DNA of 64,000 bases from Geomicrobium sp. JCM 19038 (lineage in GTDB: Bacteria; Bacillota; Bacilli; Bacillales; Marinococcaceae): the NCBI RefSeq assembly GCF_000698125.1, contig NZ_BAXA01000001.1, forward strand, positions 476,211 to 540,210. Reading direction: 5' to 3'. Each line of letters begins with the position of its first letter. The stretch's first letter is position 1. Shown here piece after piece: positions 9,257-18,907 of the stretch. Under the pieces are notes generated by a model, which was not told the DNA's origin, searched no databases, and was given only the letters and a program-made list of their open reading frames with translations. Both the position numbers and the translations under genes were made by a program.

Positions 9257-10389
9257 ATGACAGAAACAGTAGGTCATGTATTGCTTGAAGAAGTAGCCAT
9301 GAAGAATGTACAACTCCAAAGCCGAATTGTGATGGCACCGATGACGAGAGTGTTCTCACCAGACGGAGTTCCAAATGATGAAGTTGCAGCATACTATCGT
9401 AAGCGAGCTGAAGGTGGTGTCGGTTTAATCGTTACAGAAGGCACGGCCATTGATCATCCTTCAGCAGTTATGCATAAAGATATTCCTAGATTTTATGGTG
9501 AAGAATCACTGGCAGGATGGAAGAAAGTCGTTCAAGAAGTTCATGAGGCAGGCGGGAAAATCATCCCTCAGCTATGGCACGTTGGTGCAGCTAGAAAAGC
9601 TGGAAGTGAGCCAAATGTTGAAGCAGCACCGATTAGCCATCAAGCATAAGCCTTAAAGGAAAAGAAGTACCAAAGATTCATGCGTTAACAAACGATGAAG
9701 TTAAAGACCTGGTTCATCAATTTGCAAAAGCTGCCAAACAAGCACAAGAGATTGGATTTGATGGAATTGAATTACACGGTGCTCACGGTTATTTAATTGA
9801 TCAGTTCTTCTGGGAATTAACGAATCGCCGTGATGATGAATATGGTGGCAATTTAACTGGCCGTTCAACGTTTGCAGCCGACATTGTACGAGCTTGCCGT
9901 GCAGCAGTTGGAGAAGATTTCCTAATCGTTTTCCGCTATTCACAGTGGAAAGGGACTGACTATGAAGCGAAGTTAGCTCAGAATTCTCAAGAGCTAAAAA
10001 CGGTATTGCAACCCCTTGTAGAAGCCGGTGTTGATGTGTTCCATTGTTCAACGAGACGTATTTGGGAGCCGGAATTTGTTGAAGAAGATCCAGACCTCAC
10101 GTTAGCTGGATGGACGAAGAAAGTAACTGGCAAACCAGCAATTGCGGTTGGATCGATCGGGATTAACAAAGCTTATCGTAGTGAACATGAAAATGACACG
10201 CGTGATTTAGTCGTATCAATCAATGAAAATATTCAAATCACAGAAAAGAAAATCGAAAACGGTGAATTTGATTATGTAGCAATTGGCCGTTCGTTACTCG
10301 CAGATCCCGATTGGCCAAAGAAGTTACAAGAAAATCGTCTTGAAGATGCAACCATGTATACGAAAGAGCTTGAAGAGACTCTACGATAA
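9257..10389 (+). CDS. NADH:flavin oxidoreductase, Old Yellow Enzyme family (one apparent frameshift)
   Basis: An FMN-dependent TIM-barrel enzyme reducing activated C=C bonds with NAD(P)H. ATG 9257 follows GGGAGAG. FMN-site features are IVMAPMTR near residue 30, the HGAHGYLIDQF motif near 176 with NRRDDEYGG after it, and AIGRSLLADPDW near 345. The frame breaks at CC 9637-9638; a third C gives API-S-P-S as in relatives and joins the halves into 377 residues, a normal length. The 3' part would otherwise lack a start. Neighbours give no substrate clue; xenobiotic or stress detoxification is the general role of the family. Confidence 0.9.
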
Positions 10390-10492
10390 GGATTTTTCTA
10401 GTCTATAGTAGTCGCTTTTTAGAAAGATGAGGTTTAAAACTTATGGGATTGCGGTAAAAGAAAGTAATTATGTTTATGAAGGGTGAGAACAA

Positions 10493-10816
10493 ATGAAGAA
10501 CAAATACACATCAACGGATCAAGAAAATCAACCTGTAGCAGTGTTTGAAGCAACAGATGACCTTGAATCAGCAACATTAAATGAAGTTCGCTCACTTTAT
10601 GAACGATTGCTAATTTTACCTTGGAAATCACATACTTCAACGTCTCGAGAGAATGGGGAGATTGCCCTTATACTTTTTGAAAAAGCGAACCAAGAAGGCC
10701 ATGAAATGTACTTATTAGAGACGACAACAAAAGGCAAACAAGTAGAATTGCACATTGTCGGTGGGCGTGGAGTGGATGTCTTCCGTCAAATTCCGAAAGT
10801 CTTGACAAAACAATAA
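10493..10816 (+). CDS. Hypothetical cytosolic protein (107 residues)
   Basis: An unrecognised protein with a good start (ATG 10493 after GGGTGAG) and an acidic N-terminal half. Internal sequence LIFLPW-like (LLILPWKSH near residue 43) and a C-terminal VGGRGVDVFRQIPKVLTKQ suggest a small alpha/beta fold. No signal peptide or transmembrane segment. It stands alone between the Old Yellow Enzyme gene and the strong terminator near 10940. Confidence 0.55.
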   Translation: MKNKYTSTDQENQPVAVFEATDDLESATLNEVRSLYERLLILPWKSHTSTSRENGEIALILFEKANQEGHEMYLLETTTKGKQVELHIVGGRGVDVFRQIPKVLTKQ

Positions 10817-10842
10817 GCGAGCGTGACTTGTAAGCATAATGA

Positions 10843-10953
10843 TTGTGAAGTGAGGTAGGACTATGCTACAGTATGGATGTGCTTGATATATTGGCAAGCG
10901 CTAGGCCACCTTTATCTAGACCCTATCGACCGCCCTTTATCGGGCGGTTTTTT
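10843..10953 (+). ncRNA. Candidate small RNA transcription unit
   Basis: Between the end of the 107-residue gene and the terminator lies a stretch without an ORF. TTGTGA (10843-10848) and TACAGT (10867-10872) are 18 bases apart and could be a promoter. A transcript from about 10880 would contain a short TGGC/GCCA hairpin near 10890-10910 and end at the strong terminator, about 70 nt in all. This is a weak prediction; the terminator may simply serve the upstream gene. Confidence 0.25.
10929..10953 (+). terminator. Rho-independent terminator
   Basis: ACCGCCC pairs with GGGCGGT around TTTATC, followed by a six-T run. It lies just beyond the stop codon of the convergent acetyltransferase gene. 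Confidence 0.85.
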
Positions 10954-11515
10954 ATTTGTGGGTTAAAACTAAATTAACAGTTTCCTTCCCATAATCCCCA
11001 TCACCGTGATGAATGAGCATGTGTGGTTCATAGTAATCTCTAATATCGAAATCTTTGATCTCGTGAAAACCTACTTTTTTGTATGCGGCAACTGCCGTTT
11101 CATTCTTTCTCCATGGTCGCATTAAGTACGTTTGAATGTCATACACTTGAGTAAGAAAATTGATTACGCCACGTAGTGCTTCTTGTCCGTAGCCTTTCCC
11201 AGTATAGTGATGGTTGCGAAACCAAATATCAAGCTCCATATTTGTAATTTTGCCATGGTGATACGTATGGGCAATTGTGCCGATGATTTGATCCTCCGTT
11301 GCAATTAAAACGTACTTATTCGGACTTAGATCCCCAGAAAAAAATTCTGCTGGTTCGAATTCAACTTCTTCTAGAGTAAAATCATCTTTTGATGTAAACA
11401 TTTGCTGCCAGATGGCGTCATCTTCAAAAGCCATTTGATGAATGAGTGCGCGATCTTCTTCAGTTGCTAAATAGAAGAAAAGCCGTTCGGTCGTAAATGC
11501 GAGTGTCCGTTCCAT
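10952..11515 (-). CDS. GNAT family N-acetyltransferase (RimJ/RimL type)
   Basis: A 187-residue acetyltransferase using acetyl-CoA. ATG 11515 follows AGGAAG. The acetyl-CoA pyrophosphate loop is seen as TGKGYGQEALRGV near residue 104, and the C-terminal RPWRKNETAVAAYKKVGF is the usual motif B region. The N-terminal LAFTTERLFFYLATEEDRAL is typical of the RimJ/RimL group, whose members acetylate ribosomal protein N-termini, amino acids or antibiotics. No target can be named. It is monocistronic. Confidence 0.85.
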   Translation of the reverse strand: MERTLAFTTERLFFYLATEEDRALIHQMAFEDDAIWQQMFTSKDDFTLEEVEFEPAEFFSGDLSPNKYVLIATEDQIIGTIAHTYHHGKITNMELDIWFRNHHYTGKGYGQEALRGVINFLTQVYDIQTYLMRPWRKNETAVAAYKKVGFHEIKDFDIRDYYEPHMLIHHGDGDYGKETVNLVLTHK

Positions 11516-11906
11516 ACCATCTTCCTTTCTTTAAAAATGCTACCATACTATGTTCCATTGTTCAGGGAAATTGCTCAGATAAAGACGTTGATGCTAGAAT
11601 GTTGTCTTCAATGCTCGCATAATAATTGGAAATATTTTAAATTTATATAGGGATAAAGGATCTTGTTTAATATAGAAGAATCGGGATTTTACGTTCGTTT
11701 AATTACAATTTAATAAAGTATAAGAGTTTGATGACTAAGGTCTGCTAGGCTATACAGTGGACTTGTCGTCTTGAGCAAAATGGATGACTACGTAATTTTA
11801 TCTAATAGTTTAGGGTGCTTTTATACGAAGATTACATACTTTCATAAAGGCAACTTGACTCTTTTTTTGTGAAAAATCGTAAATATAACAAATGGAGGTA
11901 GAAACG
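11516..11906. other. Intergenic region between two divergent genes
   Basis: About 390 AT-rich bases separating the leftward acetyltransferase from the rightward lipoprotein gene. I see a TTGACT at 11855-11860 with a TAAATA at a long 19-base spacing that might drive the lipoprotein, and the ribosome binding site ATGGAGG at 11892. No ORF, repeat or RNA structure is convincing here. Confidence 0.5.
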
Positions 11907-13205
11907 ATGGCAAAACATTCTTTACGCTTTAGTGTTCTTGCTGCAGCCGCCCTAGTGGTAAGTGCTTGTGGATCAAGTGACGATTCAACAGATGTTGAAG
12001 AAAATGTAGCTGAGGAAGAGATTGTTGACGAAGAGAACGATCCAGAAGAGCCTGAGGAAATTGAAGAAGTTGATTTAGAAGAGGAAGACGAAGCCGATTC
12101 AGAAGAAGATGAAACCAGCAACTCTGGTGAGTTTGATGAAATGATTGCGTATATGGAAGAGACAACAGAAGGAACAGCAAATGTTCTTTTTGAAAACAAT
12201 GAACAACAAATTCATGAGACAGAAGGTTTTACAGTTTCTTTAGATGGCTACACGCTCGTTGAATTAAATGATTTCCATACAAACTATCGTATTCCTTTTG
12301 ATGATCAAACGGACGGTGGCGTAATTTTGGCACACTATACGGTGACGAATGATACAGGTGATGATGCGTACTTTATGCCAGCTTTGTCACTCATGTATAC
12401 GGGTGCAACGAAGTACTTTAACAACTATAGAGAACTCCTACCAGAAGAAGAGCAATTAGATGTTCAACTCGCTCATTCAACCGATTATGCGATTGCAGAT
12501 GGGGAGACGATCACAGGTTACTTTACGTATCCATTTGGTCAAGATCAGCTTGAAGAAGTATTAGCTGAATCAACCGCAATGATTGACGTGCCTGCTCCTC
12601 ATTCTGAACTTGGCGATGTGAATTCTAACTTTGGAGACGAGGGAAGTTTTACAGTAAGCTTGAATGAAGATGGTGCAGAGCGCGCTGAACATAATGAAGC
12701 GTTTTACCCTGATCTTGTCACGGCAAATGATATGGGTGACAAAGAAATGATTGCAGAAAGTGATGGCATTAATGACAGTCAAGAACTTGGCAACACGACT
12801 ATTACACTTGATGGCTATCAATTTACTGAATTCACGCCAAATGACGTTGAAGCGCCTCGTTTTGAGAACTTTACGAATGGCATCGTTTTGTTGACGGTTC
12901 AATTTGGCATTGACAACCAAGAGGACTCTGAAATTGCTCTTAGCTCAATCATGTCTAGTTTGTTGGTTAATGACGGTGCTCAATCCTTACTGAATGAAGG
13001 AATGTTACTTGATTACAGATATGATGATGTTATTGAATCCGGTGAATCTGGAGAGTTGTTACAGTTGTATACGTTAGATCAAGAACAATACGAAAAAATT
13101 TGGAAAGATAAATCATTTGAAGTTGAAATTGGTCCAATGCGTGACCAGGAATCGACGGATTTATCAAAAGGTAATCGTGTAACATTTGAATTGCCGACAG
13201 AGTAA
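11907..13205 (+). CDS. Highly acidic lipoprotein, DUF5068-like
   Basis: A 432-residue exported lipoprotein. ATG 11907 (after ATGGAGG) gives a signal peptide with lipobox VVSAC. Mature residues about 25-75 are an almost uninterrupted Asp/Glu linker. Two domains follow: one with EGFTVSLDGYTLVELNDFHT near residue 105 and a second with TTITLDGYQFTEFTPNDVE near residue 300, each starting with a similar LDGY beta-strand pattern, so the protein seems to carry two related beta-rich domains. This matches what I remember of DUF5068 lipoproteins of bacilli, whose function is unknown. The acidic linker fits an extracytoplasmic protein in a salty or alkaline habitat. Confidence 0.75.
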   Translation: MAKHSLRFSVLAAAALVVSACGSSDDSTDVEENVAEEEIVDEENDPEEPEEIEEVDLEEEDEADSEEDETSNSGEFDEMIAYMEETTEGTANVLFENNEQQIHETEGFTVSLDGYTLVELNDFHTNYRIPFDDQTDGGVILAHYTVTNDTGDDAYFMPALSLMYTGATKYFNNYRELLPEEEQLDVQLAHSTDYAIADGETITGYFTYPFGQDQLEEVLAESTAMIDVPAPHSELGDVNSNFGDEGSFTVSLNEDGAERAEHNEAFYPDLVTANDMGDKEMIAESDGINDSQELGNTTITLDGYQFTEFTPNDVEAPRFENFTNGIVLLTVQFGIDNQEDSEIALSSIMSSLLVNDGAQSLLNEGMLLDYRYDDVIESGESGELLQLYTLDQEQYEKIWKDKSFEVEIGPMRDQESTDLSKGNRVTFELPTE

Positions 13206-13228
13206 TACATGTAACGTAATTGGGTGAC

Positions 13229-13265
13229 AAAAATCCCCTTACCTTTATTAGGTAAGGGGATTTTT
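13229..13265 (+). terminator. Rho-independent terminator
   Basis: A 16-bp perfect stem (13229-13244 with 13250-13265) around TTATT, ending in five Ts, 24 bases after the lipoprotein stop. The A-rich left arm makes it able to work in both directions. Confidence 0.9.
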
Positions 13266-13291
13266 GTTCAATAGATCCGCATTGAATGATC

Positions 13292-13307
13292 TTGACGTTA
13301 ACGTCAA
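13292..13307. promoter_or_regulatory. Perfect 16-bp palindrome, candidate operator for the MerR regulator
   Basis: TTGACGTTAACGTCAA is a perfect dyad 49 bases before the MerR-family start codon. Its left end TTGACG can serve as a -35 box with TAAACT at 13315-13320 (17-base spacing), so the operator would overlap the promoter, as is usual for MerR proteins. It resembles the ACGTTNACGT-type sites described for MerR regulators of branched-chain and fatty acid catabolism. Binding is inferred. Confidence 0.6.
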
Positions 13308-13355
13308 CGTTAAGTAAACTGAAAATTAGAATATAAAATACAGGAGAGATACAAC

Positions 13356-13739
13356 GTGGCTTGGACAATAACAGAGCTCGCTCAACAATTTGATGTGACA
13401 ACGAGAACGATTCGATTTTACGAAGAAAAGGGGTTGATTTACCCTGACCGAACAGATTCAGGTCAACGAATGTATTCAAAACGCGAACTCGTTCGTTTAA
13501 GGTTAATTCTACGTGGGAAGCGATACGGGTTTTCTTTATCTGAAATTGCAGAGATGATCGAACTGTTTGATGTTGATCGGACCGAACAGAAACAACTCGA
13601 GACGACGATTACCTATGGAAAGAAGAAGGTAGCTGAACTTAACGAAACGATTGAAAGTTTCATTGCACTTCGAGATGAAATGGAAGAGATGCTCGTTTCG
13701 TTTGAAAACAAGTTACAACGCATAAACAACTTGGAATAA
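13356..13739 (+). CDS. MerR family transcriptional regulator
   Basis: A 127-residue regulator. GTG 13356 follows CAGGAGAG. The N-terminal winged helix is plain: WTITELAQQFDVTTRTIRFY then EEKGLIYPDR (residues 3-31), followed by a dimerising coiled coil. No cysteine ligand cluster is present, so it is not a metal sensor. It lies 17 bases before the acyl-CoA synthetase gene and probably controls that operon and itself through the palindrome at 13292. Similar MerR proteins sit in acyl-CoA catabolic operons of bacilli and proteobacteria (LiuR type). Confidence 0.88.
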   Translation: MAWTITELAQQFDVTTRTIRFYEEKGLIYPDRTDSGQRMYSKRELVRLRLILRGKRYGFSLSEIAEMIELFDVDRTEQKQLETTITYGKKKVAELNETIESFIALRDEMEEMLVSFENKLQRINNLE

Positions 13740-13756
13740 ATAGAGGAGGGTTTAGT

Positions 13757-15274
13757 GTGAATATTTCACAATTGTTAGAACGGAATGCAAGAAAGTATTA
13801 TGACAAAGAAGCTTTTGTTAGTGGGTCGCTTCGTCAAACGTATGGAGACGTCGATCGAATCGTTAATACATTGGCAAGCGAACTTAGAAATTTAGGCATT
13901 CAACGGGATGATCGTGTTCTGTTGTATTGCCCGAATACGATGGATTTCGTTTACAGTTACTTTGCGATCTTACGAATTGATGCAATTGTAGTACCGGTAA
14001 ACGCAAAGTTCACTTCTCGAGAGCTTGCGTATGTTATTGAACATAGTGGAGCAAAAGCTTGTATTGTACATGAACAATTAATGGGTCATGCAGAGCCGCT
14101 CCTAGAGCGTCATCCGATCGTTTGGTTTACAACAGGGGAGACGAACGAACAAGTCGCTTCCATTTATCCAACTGTTGAAAGCGCTTACTGCGAAATAATT
14201 CAAAGTTCTAGAGAAAATGATGAACTTACAACGATTTTGTATACGTCTGGAACGACTGGTGATCCAAAAGGCGTGATGTTTAGTAGCCGTAACATTTTAA
14301 GTGTTGCCACGATGATGTGCATTGAAACAGAAATGAACGAGCCGTCAAAAGTGTTACATCTGATGCCGCTCACTCATTCGGCACCACTACATTTATTCTT
14401 TATAGCAGGGATGTATGTGGGAGCAACGCACATTCTTGCACCTACGTTTACGCCTGATCTGTTATTAGATCTTATTGAAGAGGAGTCTGTTACACACTTT
14501 TTCGGTGCACCAGTTGCCTATTTGTTAACTGCCAAACATGAACAAATCCAATCAAGAGATCTTTCATCGATTCAACGGTTTGTGTATGGCGGTGCACCAC
14601 TATCGACTACAGAAGTGAAATTTGTTCAACAAGCGTTCCAGACCGATCGATTTATGTGCGTGTATGGTCTGACAGAAGCGGGTCCTAGTGGAACGTTTTT
14701 AGCCCCAAATGAGCACGAACGAAAAGCCGGAAGCATCGGTAAAAGAGCCGCATTAAACTGTGAAATTGATATTGTAAACGACAACGGTGATCATGTGCCA
14801 CGTGGTGAAGTTGGAGAAATCGTACTTCGCGGGGAAGGAACGATGCTTGGTCTTTATAAAGATGAAGCCAAAACATTAGAAGTGTTAAAAGATGACCTCC
14901 TCTTTACGGGAGACTTGGCTCAAGAAGATGAAGATGGGTATATCTGGGTTGTTGATCGGAAGAAAGATATGATCATTAGCGGTGGAGTAAATGTCTATCC
15001 AAAGGAAATCGAACACGTATTACAAGATCATCCAGCAATTATTGAAGCAGCAGTTGTTGGTGTTCCGCACCCTGAATGGGGAGAAACGATTAAAGCGTTT
15101 CTTGTAACGACCGATGGACAATTGCCGAACATAAACGATTATTTGTCTACGCAACTCGCAAGCTACAAGATTCCTAAACTGTACGAAGCATTGGAAGAAT
15201 TACCGAGAAACGCTTCAGGAAAGTTGCTAAAACAAGTGTTAAAACAAGAAAGGTTGAATCAAGATGAGTATTGA
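13757..15274 (+). CDS. Acyl-CoA synthetase (AMP-forming)
   Basis: A 505-residue enzyme that activates a carboxylic acid to its CoA ester via an acyl-adenylate. GTG 13757 follows GAGGAGGG. The ANL superfamily motifs are all present: ILYTSGTTGDPKGVMF near residue 160, YGLTEAGP near 303, TGDLAQEDEDGYIWVVDRKK near 387 with the hinge Asp/Lys, ISGGVNVYPKEIE after it, and NASGKLLK at the C-terminus with the catalytic Lys. It overlaps the downstream dehydrogenase gene by 11 bases. Chain-length preference is not readable; medium or long fatty acids or a branched acid are plausible. Confidence 0.92.
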   Translation: MNISQLLERNARKYYDKEAFVSGSLRQTYGDVDRIVNTLASELRNLGIQRDDRVLLYCPNTMDFVYSYFAILRIDAIVVPVNAKFTSRELAYVIEHSGAKACIVHEQLMGHAEPLLERHPIVWFTTGETNEQVASIYPTVESAYCEIIQSSRENDELTTILYTSGTTGDPKGVMFSSRNILSVATMMCIETEMNEPSKVLHLMPLTHSAPLHLFFIAGMYVGATHILAPTFTPDLLLDLIEEESVTHFFGAPVAYLLTAKHEQIQSRDLSSIQRFVYGGAPLSTTEVKFVQQAFQTDRFMCVYGLTEAGPSGTFLAPNEHERKAGSIGKRAALNCEIDIVNDNGDHVPRGEVGEIVLRGEGTMLGLYKDEAKTLEVLKDDLLFTGDLAQEDEDGYIWVVDRKKDMIISGGVNVYPKEIEHVLQDHPAIIEAAVVGVPHPEWGETIKAFLVTTDGQLPNINDYLSTQLASYKIPKLYEALEELPRNASGKLLKQVLKQERLNQDEY

Positions 15275-16940
15275 AACCGTTGAACGTGTCTTGCTAAAAA
15301 AATTAGAAGAAGCGTGTTCCCCACAGTTGTACGCATATGCAAAAGAAGAACTAAATATTTTCTACGCGAAATGTTATGAACAATTCGACGAAAGGGCAGC
15401 GCATACAGATCGTGAAGGACAGCCACGACTCATTCGTTATGATCGCTATGGGAATGATGTCTCACATGTGTGGGTAAATGAAGGGTATAAGAAGACGGTT
15501 GAAGAGACATACAATACAGGAATTGTTGGCTATGTTCACAAACCAATTCCAAAGCTCGGCTCAACCGGTAACTATTCTTATAGTTTTGCTCAAGGCTACG
15601 TACTCTCACAAGTTGAGCCTGGTTTTTATTGCCCGGTTACGTTAACGATGGCGGTAGCGTATTTGATTGATCATTATGCTGATGAGACGATTAAGCAACG
15701 ATTTTTGCCTCACGTGTTAGCAACCGGTGATGTGGAATTGTATGAGGGGGCAACATTTTTAACTGAACGCCAAGGAGGATCAGATGTTGGCGCTAATGAA
15801 GTTCGGGCTGTGAAAGAAGGCGACCATTATCGAATCTACGGTGAGAAGTATTTCGCTTCTAATGCTGGGCAGTGTGGTGTTGCAGCAGTGCTCGCTCGGT
15901 GCGACGATGCACCTCCTGGTTCCAAAGGGTTAAGTCTATTTCTCGTCCCTTGGAAAGACGAGGAAGGCTCAATCAATCAGCTATATGTAAGGCGGCTAAA
16001 AGACAAACTAGGGGTACGCGCAGTGCCGTCAGGAGAAGTCATGTTTGAAGGAGCAAAAGCGTATTTAATTGGTGAAGCAGATCAAGGATTCTATTATATG
16101 ATGGAAGCACTGAATCTTTCACGCATTTGTAATAGCGTAGCTTCACTTGGCATTATGAAACGCGCATTGGTTGAGGCGAAGTCGTACACGTTATCGAGAA
16201 CATCATTTAAACAACGATTAATCGATTTTCCGATGATTCAAGAAAGTATTGCAAAGTTGTATGCAAGGCAAGAAATTCAATTATCAGCAGTGTTTGATTC
16301 CATCGTCGTTTATGATGAATTGACTCGTAAAGGCAACGGGGATCCGTATTTAAATCGTCTGCTTATTGCACTATTAAAAGCAAGAACAGCAGAAGAAGCG
16401 ATCGCATTTTCACATGAAGCAATTGAGATTCATGGAGGGAATGGGTACATTGAAGATTTTGTAACGTCAAGGCTTTTACGTGACGCTCAAGTGTTAACCG
16501 TGTGGGAAGGGACAGAGAATATTCTTGCCCTTGAAGTGTTGCGCTTAATTACGAATTATGAAGGCGAAGCGCGTTTTTTCAAAGAAATCAATCGTCAACT
16601 CACGAAAGCAAAATTACAAATGAGTGATCATGTTTTGGTCGATGTTGAACAACATATTCACGAAGTTACGGCTGATTTTGCATATTTATCAACGTGTAAC
16701 AAAGAAGAGCAGACACTACACGTACGATTGATCGCAAGAAAAATGGTGGACCTTCTTCTCGTTGTTCATGGCTATGCACGAATTGAAGATCATCGTGACC
16801 ACGTTCTTGCAAACATTTATTGTCAGGCAATCTGGCATCCGAATACGCTCGACAAAGAAAAGCTGGCGACACAGTTCATCGAGGAAATCATTCATGTGAA
16901 AGATGCAGTTCTAAGTACTTCTGATAAGAGTACTTCATAA
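15264..16940 (+). CDS. Acyl-CoA dehydrogenase, AidB-like subfamily
   Basis: A 558-residue FAD enzyme, longer than classic acyl-CoA dehydrogenases (about 380) and in the range of AidB-like proteins. ATG 15264 overlaps the synthetase stop. The signature LTERQGGSDVG near residue 167, the FAD region EIHGGNGYIEDFVTSRLLRD near 390 and VWEGTENILALEVLR after it match the AidB/isovaleryl group. The C-terminal extra domain (after residue 430) is alpha-helical. With the synthetase it would activate and then alpha,beta-desaturate an acyl chain. AidB of E. coli binds DNA in the alkylation response, but operon context here favours catabolism. Confidence 0.88.
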   Translation: MSIETVERVLLKKLEEACSPQLYAYAKEELNIFYAKCYEQFDERAAHTDREGQPRLIRYDRYGNDVSHVWVNEGYKKTVEETYNTGIVGYVHKPIPKLGSTGNYSYSFAQGYVLSQVEPGFYCPVTLTMAVAYLIDHYADETIKQRFLPHVLATGDVELYEGATFLTERQGGSDVGANEVRAVKEGDHYRIYGEKYFASNAGQCGVAAVLARCDDAPPGSKGLSLFLVPWKDEEGSINQLYVRRLKDKLGVRAVPSGEVMFEGAKAYLIGEADQGFYYMMEALNLSRICNSVASLGIMKRALVEAKSYTLSRTSFKQRLIDFPMIQESIAKLYARQEIQLSAVFDSIVVYDELTRKGNGDPYLNRLLIALLKARTAEEAIAFSHEAIEIHGGNGYIEDFVTSRLLRDAQVLTVWEGTENILALEVLRLITNYEGEARFFKEINRQLTKAKLQMSDHVLVDVEQHIHEVTADFAYLSTCNKEEQTLHVRLIARKMVDLLLVVHGYARIEDHRDHVLANIYCQAIWHPNTLDKEKLATQFIEEIIHVKDAVLSTSDKSTS

Positions 16941-17296
16941 CTAAAGAATTGTGAGTTTATCTAGAAGCCTTATTCGCCTACTATGCAATAAAACAAACAC
17001 CTACCAAGTCGTACAAATTGTACTCTGTGAGTAATAAGAAAAATAATTCTATTACGATTATCCTATGAAGAAACAGCGGTAAGCTAGCCACACTTGTCGC
17101 TTATTCATTGATAAGTATGTAACCAATAGGATATATTTTTTAAAGCGTAAGACACATCTTATATATAGGCGTGTCTTTTTATTTTTATATACGAAATACT
17201 TGAATTTTGATAGAATATTATTAAAATAAAGTGTTTAATTTTTCAGAAAGGGTACAACGAGAAGCTATCTACATAATAATTAAAGGGGAAATGGCA
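16941..17296 (+). other. Intergenic region with a terminator and a weak promoter
   Basis: 356 bases without a gene. AAGACAC (17149-17155) pairs with GTGTCTT (17171-17177) around a 15-base loop and is followed by T-rich sequence: a likely terminator. TTGAAT (17200-17205) and TAAAAT (17222-17227), 16 bases apart, could start the next operon. The first 200 bases show nothing I can name. Confidence 0.5.
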
Positions 17297-18898
17297 ATGA
17301 AAAAGAATGCTTTGCTGTTATTTAGTGTAGTGAGTGGATTAGCAATATTAGCTGCTTGTTCAGGGCAAGAAGAAGTAAGCGAAGACGAACAAGCGGTAAG
17401 TGGGGAAGAAGCAGGGAGTGAAGCTGGAGAGCTTCTATTAGCAATGCCTTCGGATGCAGTCACGTTAGATCCTCATCGCTCAAACGATATTCCATCGAAC
17501 ATCGTATCGACGAACCTTTATGAACGCTTAATTGAAACGGATGAGAACATGAACTTCATCCCCGGTTTAGCAAGCTCGTATGAGCAAATCGATGAAACAA
17601 CGTGGGAATTTGAGTTGCAAGAGGGAGTTGAGTTTCACGACGGTGAACCGTTTAATGCTGATGCAGTAGAAGCAAACATTGAGCGCTTATTAAACCCAGA
17701 GATCGCCTCTCCCCGTGCGTTTTTGTATGACATGATCACAGAAGTTGAAAAAGTTGATGACTTTACGGTGAGACTTCATACCGAGTATCCGTTTGGACCA
17801 CTGCTTCATCATCTTTCTCATGATGGTGCGAGTATGATTAGTCCACAAGCCATTGAAGAAGGATATGATAACGAACGCAACCTCGATGTTGAGCCTGCTG
17901 GTACAGGTGCTTTTACATTTGACCGTTGGGATCAAGGAAATGAAGTTGTTCTCACTCGAAATGACAACTATTGGCGTGAACAGCCTGATCTTGATTCGGT
18001 TACATTTCGTGTGATTCCTGAACAATTGACGAGAATTGGGATGCTTGAGAACAATGAAGCACACGTTGCAGCATCGATTGAACCGGTCAACACGACGGCT
18101 GTTGAATCGATGCCAAATGCGGAGTTACAAATTCAAGATGGTTTACGTGTAGACTATATCGGTTTTAATACGCAGTCTGAACCTTTTGATGATGTTCGAG
18201 TTCGTCAAGCAATCACCTATGCAATTAATACAGAAGACATTATCACTGGTCTTTATGAAGGGTATGGCATGCATGCAAAAGGCCCAGTAAGTCCATTAGT
18301 ATTCGGGTTCGCTGAAGGTGCTGAACCTTTAGAATATGATGTTGAGCAAGCCAAAGAGCTATTAGCAGATGCGGGATATGAAGACGGATTTAAAACGACC
18401 ATCACGACCAATGAAGAAAATCCAATTCGCAATCAAATTGCTGCACTCGTTCAAGATCGCCTTAGTGAAATAGGGATTGACGTTGAAATTCAAAGTTTGG
18501 AATGGGGAACGTTTTTAGATGCAACGTCAGAAGGAACGTATGACATTCAGTTAAGTGGCTGGACAACAGCAACGGGTGACGCAGATTATGGCATTTACTC
18601 ACTGTATCATACAGACAATTTAGGAAGTGCCGGGAATACGTCTTTTTATGAAAATGAGCAATTGGATACGTTGATTGAAGACGCTCGGCAAGAAACGGAC
18701 GAAACGATACGACAAGAGTTGTATGAAGACATTACACAACAATTAATCGATGAGGCACCGCACATTTACACGGTTCATGAACAACACTTGACCGGTGTGA
18801 ATGAGAGTATTGAAGGGCTAATTCAACATCCGAATGGAACGTTCATTTTTGATGATGTACGTGTATTGGATGCTGTTGAGGAAGACGGAAGTTATTAA
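17297..18898 (+). CDS. ABC transporter substrate-binding lipoprotein, peptide/opine family (SBP_bac_5)
   Basis: A 533-residue solute receptor of the DppA/OppA/GsiB type. I use ATG 17297, nine bases after GGGG; ATG 17291 is an alternative. Lipobox LAAC is followed by an acidic linker. Family landmarks are LDPHRSNDIPSNIVSTNLYE near residue 58, the FHDGEPFNADAV motif near 114 and the FDDVRVRQAITYAINTE block near 295. No permease or ATPase genes follow; instead the next gene is a large M14 peptidase, so the receptor either borrows permeases from elsewhere or acts with that enzyme. The ligand is likely a peptide or modified amino acid. Confidence 0.88.
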   Translation: MKKNALLLFSVVSGLAILAACSGQEEVSEDEQAVSGEEAGSEAGELLLAMPSDAVTLDPHRSNDIPSNIVSTNLYERLIETDENMNFIPGLASSYEQIDETTWEFELQEGVEFHDGEPFNADAVEANIERLLNPEIASPRAFLYDMITEVEKVDDFTVRLHTEYPFGPLLHHLSHDGASMISPQAIEEGYDNERNLDVEPAGTGAFTFDRWDQGNEVVLTRNDNYWREQPDLDSVTFRVIPEQLTRIGMLENNEAHVAASIEPVNTTAVESMPNAELQIQDGLRVDYIGFNTQSEPFDDVRVRQAITYAINTEDIITGLYEGYGMHAKGPVSPLVFGFAEGAEPLEYDVEQAKELLADAGYEDGFKTTITTNEENPIRNQIAALVQDRLSEIGIDVEIQSLEWGTFLDATSEGTYDIQLSGWTTATGDADYGIYSLYHTDNLGSAGNTSFYENEQLDTLIEDARQETDETIRQELYEDITQQLIDEAPHIYTVHEQHLTGVNESIEGLIQHPNGTFIFDDVRVLDAVEEDGSY

Positions 18899-18907
18899 AG
18901 GGGAATT

